Source of the DNA: Thermoanaerobaculia bacterium
GTDB lineage: Bacteria; Acidobacteriota; Thermoanaerobaculia; Multivoradales; Multivoraceae
Assembly (NCBI GenBank): GCA_022823665.1
Contig: JAJEHN010000013.1
Coordinates: forward strand, 1-64,000
DNA: 64,000 nt
Direction of reading: 5' to 3'
Part shown: positions 1 to 6,456 of the stretch, in pieces
Position numbering within the stretch: the first letter of the stretch is position 1
How the letters are laid out: every line of letters begins with the position of its first letter
Position numbers and translations under genes: made by a program
Notes under the pieces: model-generated
The model's database searches: none
What the model saw: the letters and a program-made list of their open reading frames with translations, nothing else
Told to the model about the DNA's origin: nothing

Positions 1-2
1 AC

Positions 3-134
3 GCGAAAATCCAGAAAATCAAGCGAAAGGCCAACGGCTATCGAAACCCAGAACACTTCCGGCTCGCCATCTACTTCCACCTCGGAGGCCTCCACATGGC
101 GCCAGAATCGATCCGTACCCACACAATAGCCTGA
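3..134 (+). pseudogene. C-terminal end of an ISL3-family transposase (cut by window edge)
   Basis: An open frame enters from the left edge and stops with TGA at 132-134. Its translation contains IKRKANGYRNPEHFRLA, which resembles the C-terminal end of ISL3 (IS204/IS1001/IS1096/IS1165) transposases, where a K-R-x-GYRN-FR motif sits near the end. Only about 43 residues are inside the window, so intactness of the element cannot be judged. The downstream membrane-protein frame opens only 4 bases before this stop, as if the insertion replaced its 5' end. Family assignment is by recognition of the short motif. Confidence 0.6.
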
Positions 135-348
135 AGCGCCAAAAAGGGAGGATGTCGTCTTCAACCGCTACTCCGTCCCGGGCGTTGCGCACAACAGGTA
201 CTGGACGGATCAACGCCTGTTCCAGTGGATTCTCCACCGCGCCGTCGACGAAGACAGGTCCGGCGCAGACGACCCACCCAAACAACCAAGGTGGTTCCGG
301 AAGGATGCATACAGGAAGCTGCTGCTTTGGCTCTACAGCCTGATACCC

Positions 349-1125
349 TTGGCCGTGCTGCTCGGGACCTACGCTTCTCTCTCCTTGGCGCTCCAGGGCG
401 AGGGATGGAGGACCGCGGCCATGTCGGCGGCGGTGTTCTCGTTCCTGATCTTCTTCGGAGCTCGACTGATCGATCTCAGTACGTGGTGGCGGCAGATACA
501 GCGGAAGAAGTCCAGCGCGTTCTGGAACGATCACGCAGGCTCCCGCTCCGCCGAGACCCGCCAGTCGGCCGCCGGGAGATTCCGTATGCTCGTAGCCACC
601 GTTCCTCTCGCCTCGTGTGTAGCCACCGTGCCCCTCGTTTGGTTCGTGGCCGCCCCGGCGTTGCAAGTGCTCGCGACCCGGTTCAGTCAACTCGTCGACT
701 GGGCGGACTGGTTCGCTCTCGTCTACTGCGATTCTGCGCCAAGGGATCGCCTGATCAGACTCCTTCTCGTCGGCCTTGTGTTCGGTCTCGTCGCCTACAT
801 GCTGCGTCGTCGCCGTCTTCCCGTTGCCTACAGGTCACGAGCTATGGACGAGCGAGCAGACCGCCCGCTAGGCGTGACCATTCTGGCCATCGCGGGCTGG
901 AGTGCGACCGGCGCAGGAGCGGCACTGCTTGCGATTCGCTTCGTGCTGACAGGGCTCGACACCTGGACGGACCAAGCGGCCCTCTTCGGTGTCATCGCCA
1001 CGGCGGTCTACACCTATCGCCTTTACTGCTTTCGCATGGTCAAGAAGGTCCTCTGCCCTGACGAACACGACCAGATCTCTTTCGAAGACTACGCACGAGA
1101 CGCTCGTGGCGTAGACGCCGCCTGA
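349..1125 (+). CDS. Multi-pass membrane protein of unknown function, probably 5'-truncated
   Basis: I do not recognise the family. The protein has about four to five hydrophobic segments separated by charged loops, for example one beginning LLLWLYSLIPLAVLL and others near residues 75-100, 130-145 and 170-235. The first usable start is TTG 349, but it lies inside the first membrane segment. The same frame is open back to 130, just after a TAG at 127-129, and that upstream stretch (NRYSVPGVAHNRYW...) looks coding and has no ATG, GTG or TTG. The simplest reading is that the true N-terminus was lost when the ISL3-type element arrived. The 3' end overlaps, on the other strand, the eroded tail of avd. 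Confidence 0.55.
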   Translation: MAVLLGTYASLSLALQGEGWRTAAMSAAVFSFLIFFGARLIDLSTWWRQIQRKKSSAFWNDHAGSRSAETRQSAAGRFRMLVATVPLASCVATVPLVWFVAAPALQVLATRFSQLVDWADWFALVYCDSAPRDRLIRLLLVGLVFGLVAYMLRRRRLPVAYRSRAMDERADRPLGVTILAIAGWSATGAGAALLAIRFVLTGLDTWTDQAALFGVIATAVYTYRLYCFRMVKKVLCPDEHDQISFEDYARDARGVDAA

Positions 1126-1511
1126 ACGCGCCGAGTCGTACCGCTCGTCGCGGAAGATCGCTGACGCAAGATGGCCAGGTGTCCGCGTGCTCGTAGCAGC
1201 GCCGGTCGAGGATGCGCAGCTCCCAGGCCAGACGGAACAGGAACCGGAGGTTCTCGAGGCCGAGGTTGGCGCTCGCCAGGTGACCGGCGCCGACGCTTCG
1301 TGTAGGTCGCCTCGATCAAGCGTTCGAGCACGTCGAGTGCGGTGGTCTGAATGCGGTCGCCGAGCGTGAACTTCCTGCTGCGCGGGAAGCGGTCCACGGC
1401 CGGTACCAGCCACAGCATGAAGCGATAGTGGGATTCGAGCGCGGCACCGGTGACGCGCGCACGATTGGCGTGCACACTCCGACCCTCTTCTTCCTGAGCT
1501 TGCAGCGTCAC
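1089..1511 (-). pseudogene. avd: DGR accessory protein Avd, frameshifted and 3'-eroded
   Basis: The N-terminal 75 residues contain SHYRFMLWLVPAVDRFPRS followed by KFTLGDRIQTTALDVLERLI, highly typical of Avd, the four-helix-bundle partner of the reverse transcriptase in diversity-generating retroelements. After TYTKRRRR the annotated frame turns into Arg/Pro-rich nonsense. Skipping one base near 1283 restores the family's second half (HLASANLGLENLRFLFRLA, then ELRILDRRCYEHA) down to about 1184. Beyond that the family similarity ends, shortly before the opposite-strand membrane gene; the shifted frame stops at 1040-1042. The gene lies 94 bp downstream of a variable target gene on the same strand, the usual target-avd order of DGRs. 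A sequencing error could explain the shift, but not the lost end. Confidence 0.75.
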
Positions 1512-1553
1512 GGCGACTCGTGAATCGGCCGTTCAGCCTACGGCAGCGACCAA

Positions 1554-1569
1554 GGGGGGCAAGCCCCCC
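1554..1569. repeat. GC hairpin 3' of the first variable region
   Basis: Six G, then CAAG, then six C form a perfect stem (7 bp if the inner C-G pair forms, with a 2-base loop). It lies 36 bases beyond the stop of the target gene on the minus strand. In the Bordetella phage DGR a GC-rich hairpin/cruciform just after the variable region is needed for efficient retargeting. The same role here is inference. It could also be a terminator, though no T-tract follows. Confidence 0.5.
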
Positions 1570-1605
1570 GTGGCCCCCCCCCAAACGAGGTAAAGAAGCA
1601 AGGAC

Positions 1606-3033
1606 TCATGGAGTGAGCGTCCGGGATACCCGGAAACCGTAGTAGATGTCGCGGAGGCCGGTGCCGACCCCGTCGCGGCTCGCGGAGCGGAGGTACCTCG
1701 GAGGGATGAGCCAGGAACCGCCGCGAACAACGCGACGGGAGCACTCGCCGCTTCGCCAGGCACTCCCGTTCGACGGCGCACCGGTGTACCCCGCATTCCA
1801 GCAGTCCTCTACCAACTCCCAGACGTTCCCGTGCATGTCGTGAAGCCCAAAGATGTTCGGAGAAAACGAACCCACGGGAGCCGTCTGGCTGCCGACACCA
1901 TCGGAGCACGCCGTGTTGCGCCAGGCGAAGTCCGTGCTCCGGTCCGCGTGATTGCCATACCGGCAAAGCGCCGACTCGCCGTTGCCAAAGTGGTACGCCG
2001 TCGACGTACCGCCACGAGCCGCGTACTCCCACTCCGACTCGCTCAGCAGACGGTACTCCGCTCCCGTCTCGGTAGACAGCCAACTCACGTACTCCTGAGC
2101 GTCATCCCAGGACACGTTCACCACCGGACGATTGCCGCGACCCCAGCCCTCATCGTCTGGACGATGACTGCAACCGCCGGCCGAAACGCAAGCCTCCCAC
2201 TGCGCGAACGTCACCTCGTGCTTCGACACCGCGAAAGCCTGCGGGATCGTCACCTCGTGCACCGGCAGCTCGGCGTCCCCGCAGCGCACACCCGACACGC
2301 AGCCCATACGGAAACTGCCCGCCGGAACCACCACCATCTCCGGACCGCTCCCGCCCGAACGCAGCGTGTCCCGAAACGTCTCGCCCGGCTGCCGGGACGG
2401 GCGAGGCGACGGCGGCGGCTCCGCGCGCGACCTCGCCGCGGACCGGGAGGGCGGCGCGGAACGCGGTCGCGCGGGCGAGCGCGAAGAACTCCCGGCGCCC
2501 GGAGCGCCGCGCTCCGAGGCCGCCGAAGCGGCCTCCGCAAAGTTGTAGTCGATCGTCCAGCGGCCGAACCCCGGCTCCTGGTCATGGAACACGAGGAGGA
2601 ACATCGTCTCCCGCAACTCCTCGCCGGCCGGCAGGTCGGACACCCGCTGCAAGCTCAGGATTCCGCTCGCCCAGTCCACCCCTCCGGGATAGTCCTGTAA
2701 CACCTCCCAGTCCCAGTTCGTGCACGGAGGCCACTCCGACCGGACGTCGACACTGGCCCGGAGGTACCCGATCGTCTTCCCCGAGTAGTTCGCCGCCGTC
2801 AGGTCCATCCGCCATACGTGCAGCGGCTGACCCTCGTTCACCTTGAGCTTCTCGTACCCCTCCTCCGGGTACCGGTCCTCCAGGACGCGGCAGGTCGCCG
2901 CGTCGCGGGTCACGAGCCGCGCCGAAGTCCAGAGCTGCACGCCGTCCTTGTCGTACAGGTCCTGGGCTGCGGCCGGCACTGCGGTCGGCACAGCGGCCGA
3001 CGCCAGCGCGACAAGCGTCGCGAACGCTCTCAT
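1606..3033 (-). CDS. Secreted FGE/C-type-lectin-fold protein, DGR variable target 1
   Basis: 475 residues from ATG 3033, chosen because AAGGAGGA lies 7 bases upstream and a signal peptide (about residues 1-23, ending VPAAAQ) follows at once. Residues 25-165 form an unassigned domain with two Trp-Cys-rich patches. Residues 170-216 are an Arg/Ser/Pro linker. Residues 218-475 are a formylglycine-generating-enzyme (SUMF1) fold with VPAGSFRMG, SESEWEYAARGG, HDMHGNVWE and RVVRGGSW. The cysteines of catalytic FGE around the GGSW region are absent, so it is probably a ligand-binding fold. The last 38 codons differ from target 2 almost only at NNC codons, the mark of adenine mutagenesis by a DGR. Likely a surface or exported binding protein. 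Confidence 0.85.
   Translation of the reverse strand: MRAFATLVALASAAVPTAVPAAAQDLYDKDGVQLWTSARLVTRDAATCRVLEDRYPEEGYEKLKVNEGQPLHVWRMDLTAANYSGKTIGYLRASVDVRSEWPPCTNWDWEVLQDYPGGVDWASGILSLQRVSDLPAGEELRETMFLLVFHDQEPGFGRWTIDYNFAEAASAASERGAPGAGSSSRSPARPRSAPPSRSAARSRAEPPPSPRPSRQPGETFRDTLRSGGSGPEMVVVPAGSFRMGCVSGVRCGDAELPVHEVTIPQAFAVSKHEVTFAQWEACVSAGGCSHRPDDEGWGRGNRPVVNVSWDDAQEYVSWLSTETGAEYRLLSESEWEYAARGGTSTAYHFGNGESALCRYGNHADRSTDFAWRNTACSDGVGSQTAPVGSFSPNIFGLHDMHGNVWELVEDCWNAGYTGAPSNGSAWRSGECSRRVVRGGSWLIPPRYLRSASRDGVGTGLRDIYYGFRVSRTLTP
1624..1719 (-). other. DGR variable region (VR) of target 1
   Basis: From the GGSW Gly codon to the Ser codon of VSRTLTP. Compared with target 2 the substituted codons are mostly NNC (CTC, ATC, TAC, AGC, GAC, GTC, GGC, ACC, CTC, GAC, ATC, TAC, TAC). 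The intervening codons (ccg agg, ctc cgc tcc gcg, cgc, ggc, ggt, cgg acg ctc act) are conserved. An ancestor with AAC at the variable sites explains both copies. The template repeat is not in the window, so the limits are inferred from the two VRs. Confidence 0.7.
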
Positions 3034-3225
3034 CAGGGATTCCTCCTTGTTCACGCCCGTGACTGCCGCCACGGCCGGTCCGCCCCGAGCCTAGCGCGGT
3101 CGAGATGGCCGGCGCCCACGCCGCCGGGCTGCAAAGCACCGCGCGGCCCAGAACCGTGATGAGCCCAGCTACCTTGCTGGCCGGTAGACTGAGCCTCCGT
3201 CCGGAGCCGAACCAGGCAGGCAGCG

Positions 3226-3669
3226 ATGACAACCATGGAACCACCGCGCTGGCACTACCGCTTCGCCAACTACCGGCGCGCGTTCCTCCTGCTTCGCGAG
3301 GCCCTCGACGAGGAGGAGCTCTCCCAACTCGAGCGCGAGGGCACCATCCAACGCTTCGAGTACACGATGGAGCTGGCCTGGAAGGTAATGAAGGACTACC
3401 TGGAGGCGCAGAACGTGGTCCTGCCCCAAGTCACGCCCCGAGCGGTGATTCGGGCCGCCTTCGAGGCGCAACTCATCGCCGACGGCGAGGCCTGGATGGA
3501 TGCACTGGACGACCGCAACAAGATGTCGCACACCTACAGCTTCGAGCGTTTCGAGGAAGTGCTGGACCGAGTCCGCTGCCGCTACCTCGCCGCAATGGAC
3601 GACCTCCACCAGTCGCTCTTCGACGAGCTGGAGGGATCCGAGGAATCGTCGCAAACAGGGACAAGGTGA
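3226..3669 (+). CDS. HEPN-family nucleotidyltransferase substrate-binding protein (HI0074 type)
   Basis: 147 residues, a helical protein of the HI0074/HEPN family. It carries the R-x4-H motif (RNKMSH, about residues 98-103) that forms the ribonuclease site in toxin members, and FEYTMELAWKVMKDYLE, typical of HI0074. The MNT nucleotidyltransferase gene follows 27 bp downstream on the same strand, giving the standard HEPN/MNT pair. In characterised pairs the HEPN protein is the toxin and MNT silences it by nucleotide transfer; that role here is inferred. ATG 3226 is preceded by AGGCAGCG, a moderate ribosome site; a second ATG lies 6 bases further on. Confidence 0.85.
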   Translation: MTTMEPPRWHYRFANYRRAFLLLREALDEEELSQLEREGTIQRFEYTMELAWKVMKDYLEAQNVVLPQVTPRAVIRAAFEAQLIADGEAWMDALDDRNKMSHTYSFERFEEVLDRVRCRYLAAMDDLHQSLFDELEGSEESSQTGTR

Positions 3670-3696
3670 GAACCGAGCGGGGGGCTTCCAAGCAAC

Positions 3697-4077
3697 GTGA
3701 GGACCAGAACCGAATCCAAGGCCACCTGCACGTTCACGGACGTGGGCGATGTGGACCACGGGCTGTCGCCCCGGCATCTCGCCACGGTGCGCGGCATCCT
3801 GGAGCCTTGGGCGGACAGGATCACGGCGGTTGACCTCTTCGGCTCCCGAGCCACGGGCGCCTATCGCCCGAACTCGGACCTGGACCTGCTGCTCCACGGC
3901 GACCTGGATGACCGCGCCATCGACCGCCTCTGGACCCTGTTCCACGAGAGTAATCTGCCCTTCGCGGTCGACGTGACGAGCTACGATCTGACCACGCACG
4001 AGCCGCTGCGCGAGCACATGGACCGGGTCCGCCAACCACTTTTCGCATGCGAGGGCCAGCACGACGACGATGACTGA
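3697..4077 (+). CDS. MNT-type minimal nucleotidyltransferase
   Basis: 126 residues with the nucleotidyltransferase signature GSRATGAYRPNSDLDLLL (about residues 49-66), including GSxAxG and the DxD metal ligands. Family members pair with HEPN proteins as MntA-type antitoxins that modify their partner. The start is uncertain: GTG 3697 is the first in frame, but the family core begins near LSPRHLATV, so a later GTG is possible. The last codons (GACGATGACTGA) coincide with the remnant of the start of the VWA gene that is now intact at 5190, indicating that MNT and VWA were once directly adjacent. Confidence 0.82.
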   Translation: MRTRTESKATCTFTDVGDVDHGLSPRHLATVRGILEPWADRITAVDLFGSRATGAYRPNSDLDLLLHGDLDDRAIDRLWTLFHESNLPFAVDVTSYDLTTHEPLREHMDRVRQPLFACEGQHDDDD

Positions 4078-4159
4078 GGCAGCCGCGGCTGCGACGCGCG
4101 GGAACTCGAGCAGCTCGAACTGGGGCTGATGATCCAGCGCCGGACCGAGCGGACGAAGA
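4065..4159 (+). pseudogene. Scar of the 5' end of the CoxE-like VWA gene
   Basis: Bases 4067-4100 match the start of the intact VWA gene (around 5186-5219: GACGATGACTGAGGC, then CCGCGGCTG and GACGCGCG). From 4101 the sequence jumps to match 5448-5504 (ctcgaactgg-type stretch, then GATGATCCAGCGCCGGAC). The copy thus lacks about 230 internal bases and has no reading frame of its own. It separates the MNT gene from DGR target 2, and marks where the original MNT-VWA junction was split. Confidence 0.75.
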
Positions 4160-4162
4160 CCA

Positions 4163-4189
4163 TTGGGTGCGCCGGCGTCCCCGCCGGCT
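4163..4189. repeat. Intergenic palindromic repeat, short form
   Basis: TTGGGTGCGCCGGCG followed by TCCC and CGCCGGC gives a 7-bp stem with a 4-base loop. The short form recurs at 28953 and, reversed, at 38714 and 57368. It lies between the VWA scar and the 3' end of target 2, which are convergent. Confidence 0.7.
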
Positions 4190-4195
4190 CAGACC

Positions 4196-4209
4196 TCCGA
4201 GCGCTCGGA
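4196..4209. repeat. Palindrome abutting the stop of variable target 2
   Basis: TCCGAGCGCTCGGA is a perfect 14-base inverted repeat one base beyond the stop codon of target 2 on the minus strand. Together with the hairpin at 1554 it means each variable region is followed by a potential cruciform, as in the Bordetella phage DGR. The function is inferred. Confidence 0.5.
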
Positions 4210-4210
4210 C

Positions 4211-5113
4211 TCAAGGAGTGAGCGTCCGGGCTACTCGGATACCGTTGTTGCGGAAACGGTTGCCGGCGCTGTACCTGTAGCGGTTCGCGGAGCGGAGGAA
4301 CCTCGGATAGCCGTACCAGGAACTGCCGCGCAAGACGCGACGGGAACAATCGCCCGACTGCCAGGCGCTCCCGTCCGAGGGCGCACCCCCGTAGCTACCA
4401 TTCCAGCAGTCCTGTACCCACTCGAACACGTTCCCGTGCATGTCGTGAAGACCCAGCCCGTTCGCGCCAAACGAACCCACTGGAGCCGTCCCTTCCCAAT
4501 CCCACCGGCTCCCGCAACCACTGCAGTTTGCACGACCCGAACCGATCTCGTTCCCCCAACTGTAAGCCGTCGACGTACCAGCGCGAGCCGCATACTCCCA
4601 CTCCGACTCGCTCAGCAGGCGGTACTCCGCTCCCGTCTCGGTAGACAACCAACTCACGTACTCCTGAGCGTCATCCCAGGACACGTTCACCACCGGACGA
4701 TTGCCGCGACCCCAGCCCTCATCGTCTGGACGATGACTGCAACCGCCGGCCGACACGCAAGCCTCCCACTGCGCGAACGTCACCTCGTGCTTCGACACCG
4801 CGAAAGCCTGCGGGATCGTCACCTCGTGCACCGGCAGCTCGGCGTCCCCGCAGCGCACACCCGACACGCAACCCAGACGAAAGCTGCCCGCCGGAATCAC
4901 CACCATCTCCGGACCGTTCCCACCCGAACGCAGCGCGTCATGGAACGTCTCGCCCGAGGTGTGCCGACCGCTGTCGGCGGAAGCCGCCGCGGCCCCGGTT
5001 TCCGCCGCATCGATCGGCGTGTCCGGGGGCAACTGCGCGGCGGCGGGAGTCGACGCACACAACACAGCGAATGCCAGGGCGGCAGTCGGAAGTCGCAGGG
5101 GCCTCTCGGTCAT
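4211..5113 (-). CDS. Secreted FGE/C-type-lectin-fold protein, DGR variable target 2
   Basis: 300 residues. Signal peptide about 1-26 (ending STPAAAQ), a short spacer, then the SUMF1/FGE-like fold from about residue 50 to the end. ATG 5113 is preceded by AAGGAGAG. Residues covering VPAG-to-SEWEYAAR are almost identical in DNA to target 1 (4594-4945 versus 2024-2366), while the last third diverges. It lacks the N-terminal domain and long linker of target 1. The C-terminus (SSWYGYPRFLRSANRYRY) has the aromatic- and Asn-rich residues expected when AAC codons are randomised, and retains several AAC codons. It sits within a split HEPN-MNT-VWA array, so it is probably a translocated copy of the target-1 type. 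Confidence 0.85.
   Translation of the reverse strand: MTERPLRLPTAALAFAVLCASTPAAAQLPPDTPIDAAETGAAAASADSGRHTSGETFHDALRSGGNGPEMVVIPAGSFRLGCVSGVRCGDAELPVHEVTIPQAFAVSKHEVTFAQWEACVSAGGCSHRPDDEGWGRGNRPVVNVSWDDAQEYVSWLSTETGAEYRLLSESEWEYAARAGTSTAYSWGNEIGSGRANCSGCGSRWDWEGTAPVGSFGANGLGLHDMHGNVFEWVQDCWNGSYGGAPSDGSAWQSGDCSRRVLRGSSWYGYPRFLRSANRYRYSAGNRFRNNGIRVARTLTP
4229..4324 (-). other. DGR variable region (VR) of target 2
   Basis: Codons from the Gly-Ser before SW to the Ala of VARTLTP. Variable codons read TAC, GGC, TAT, TTC, AAC, TAC, TAC, AGC, AAC, TTC, CGC, AAC, AAC against different NNC codons in target 1. Invariant codons between them match. The 3' flank through the stop (core GGAGTGAGCGTCCGGG on the plus strand) is shared with target 1 and is the candidate initiation-of-homing segment. 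Confidence 0.7.
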
Positions 5114-5189
5114 CTCGCTCTCCTTGGGATGGCGGGTGGCGCGACTCTACTAGCCACCCCCTCGGCGCTTGGACTGACCCTCGGCGACG

Positions 5190-6374
5190 ATGACTGAGGC
5201 GGCCGCGGCTGTGACGCGCGGCCACCTGCTGCGCAACATCGTCCTCTTCGGCCGCCTGCTGCGGGTCGGCAGCCTGGACGTCACGCCGACCCAGTTGCGC
5301 GACTGGGTGGCCGCGCTCGAACTGGTCGACCTCGCCCGCAAGCGGGACGTGAAGGCGGCGGCCCAGGCCGTCCTCGTCAGCCGGCGCCGCGACCTGCCCT
5401 GGTTCAACAAGGCGTTCGAGCTGTTCTGGCAGGCCCGCGACCCGCGGGAGCTCGAACAACTCGAACTCGGACTGATGATCCAGCGCCGGACGGAGCGGAC
5501 AAAGCGAGCGGCGATCCAGAAGCTGGCGCCGAACGACAGCGACGGGGGCGATGAACGCGAGGGCGACCAGGACCGCACGGCCCGCGCTCAGCTCTACAGC
5601 GCACGCGAAGCGTTGCGCCAGAAGGACTTCGCCGAACTCGAAGGCGACGAACTGGACGACATCAAGCGGCTGATGGCCACGATGCGTTGGGAGCTCGAGA
5701 CCCGCCGTACCAGGCGACTCCGGCCGGACCGCCACGGCCACCGCCTCGACCTGCGCCGGACGCTGCGCCGCAGCCTGACCCAGGGCGGGGAGATGGTCGA
5801 CCTGGTTCACCGGGGCCGCAAGCACCGGCGGCGACCGCTGGTCCTGCTCTGCGACATCTCGGGCTCGATGGAGCCCTACTCGCGGCTGCTGCTTCACTTC
5901 ATCTACGCCGTTTCACACCCTCGATCGGCCGACCCGGGCGTGTCGCGGGTCGAGGCGTTCGCGTTCGGCACCCGGCTGACTCGTCTGACCCAGGAGCTGG
6001 CCGAACGCGACGTCGACAGGGCGCTACAGGCAGCCGCCCATCGCATCGAGGACTGGGGCGGCGGCACCCGCACCGGCGACGCGCTGCGCGAGTTCAACTT
6101 CACCTGGAGCCGTCGCCTGCTCGGCCAGGGCGCGGCGGTGCTGATCATCAGCGACGGCTGGGACCGCGGCGACATCGGCCTGCTCGGCCACGAGATGGAG
6201 CGCCTCCACCGGAGTTGCCATCGCCTGATCTGGCTCAACCCGCTGCTGGGTTCGCCGGACTACCAGCCGCTGACCCGCGGCATCGTGGCCGCGCTACCGC
6301 ATGTCGACGACTTTCTGCCGGTCCACAACCTGGCTAGCCTGGAGCAGTTGGGGGATCTGCTGGCGGCGATGTAG
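5190..6374 (+). CDS. VWA domain protein, CoxE-like
   Basis: 394 residues. The N-terminal half is helical and charged, with TRRTRRLRPDRHG and LRRTLRRSLTQGGEMV typical of CoxE-like proteins. The C-terminal half is a von Willebrand A domain with the metal site DISGSME (about residue 227) and GGGTRTGDALREF. CoxE proteins accompany molybdenum hydroxylases or MoxR ATPases during cofactor maturation. Here neither is adjacent, but XdhC/CoxI- and MobA-like genes lie 9 kb to the right. ATG 5190 is supported by the duplicated scar at 4070, which preserves the same start. Confidence 0.85.
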   Translation: MTEAAAAVTRGHLLRNIVLFGRLLRVGSLDVTPTQLRDWVAALELVDLARKRDVKAAAQAVLVSRRRDLPWFNKAFELFWQARDPRELEQLELGLMIQRRTERTKRAAIQKLAPNDSDGGDEREGDQDRTARAQLYSAREALRQKDFAELEGDELDDIKRLMATMRWELETRRTRRLRPDRHGHRLDLRRTLRRSLTQGGEMVDLVHRGRKHRRRPLVLLCDISGSMEPYSRLLLHFIYAVSHPRSADPGVSRVEAFAFGTRLTRLTQELAERDVDRALQAAAHRIEDWGGGTRTGDALREFNFTWSRRLLGQGAAVLIISDGWDRGDIGLLGHEMERLHRSCHRLIWLNPLLGSPDYQPLTRGIVAALPHVDDFLPVHNLASLEQLGDLLAAM

Positions 6375-6381
6375 ATAAGGA

Positions 6382-6452
6382 GCCGGCCGTTGGCCGGCAC
6401 GTAACTTCCAGCCGCCTGCGGCGGCAGCGGGTCAGAAGACCCGCGCACCCAG
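6382..6452. repeat. Intergenic palindromic repeat, long form, at a convergent junction
   Basis: A GCCGGCC-GTT-GGCCGGC hairpin (6382-6398) is followed by the conserved unit at 6411-6452: GCCGCC-TGC-GGCGGC, then GCGGGTC-AGAA-GACCCGC and the edge GCGCACCCAG. The whole lies between the ends of two convergent genes, so a bidirectional terminator role is plausible. Confidence 0.75.
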
Positions 6453-6456
6453 CGGA

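Noticed and set aside
225..1061. 278-codon plus-strand frame overlapping the membrane-protein gene
   Set aside because: Arg/Ser/Pro-rich composition without helices; the overlapping frame 349-1125 has clear membrane segments.
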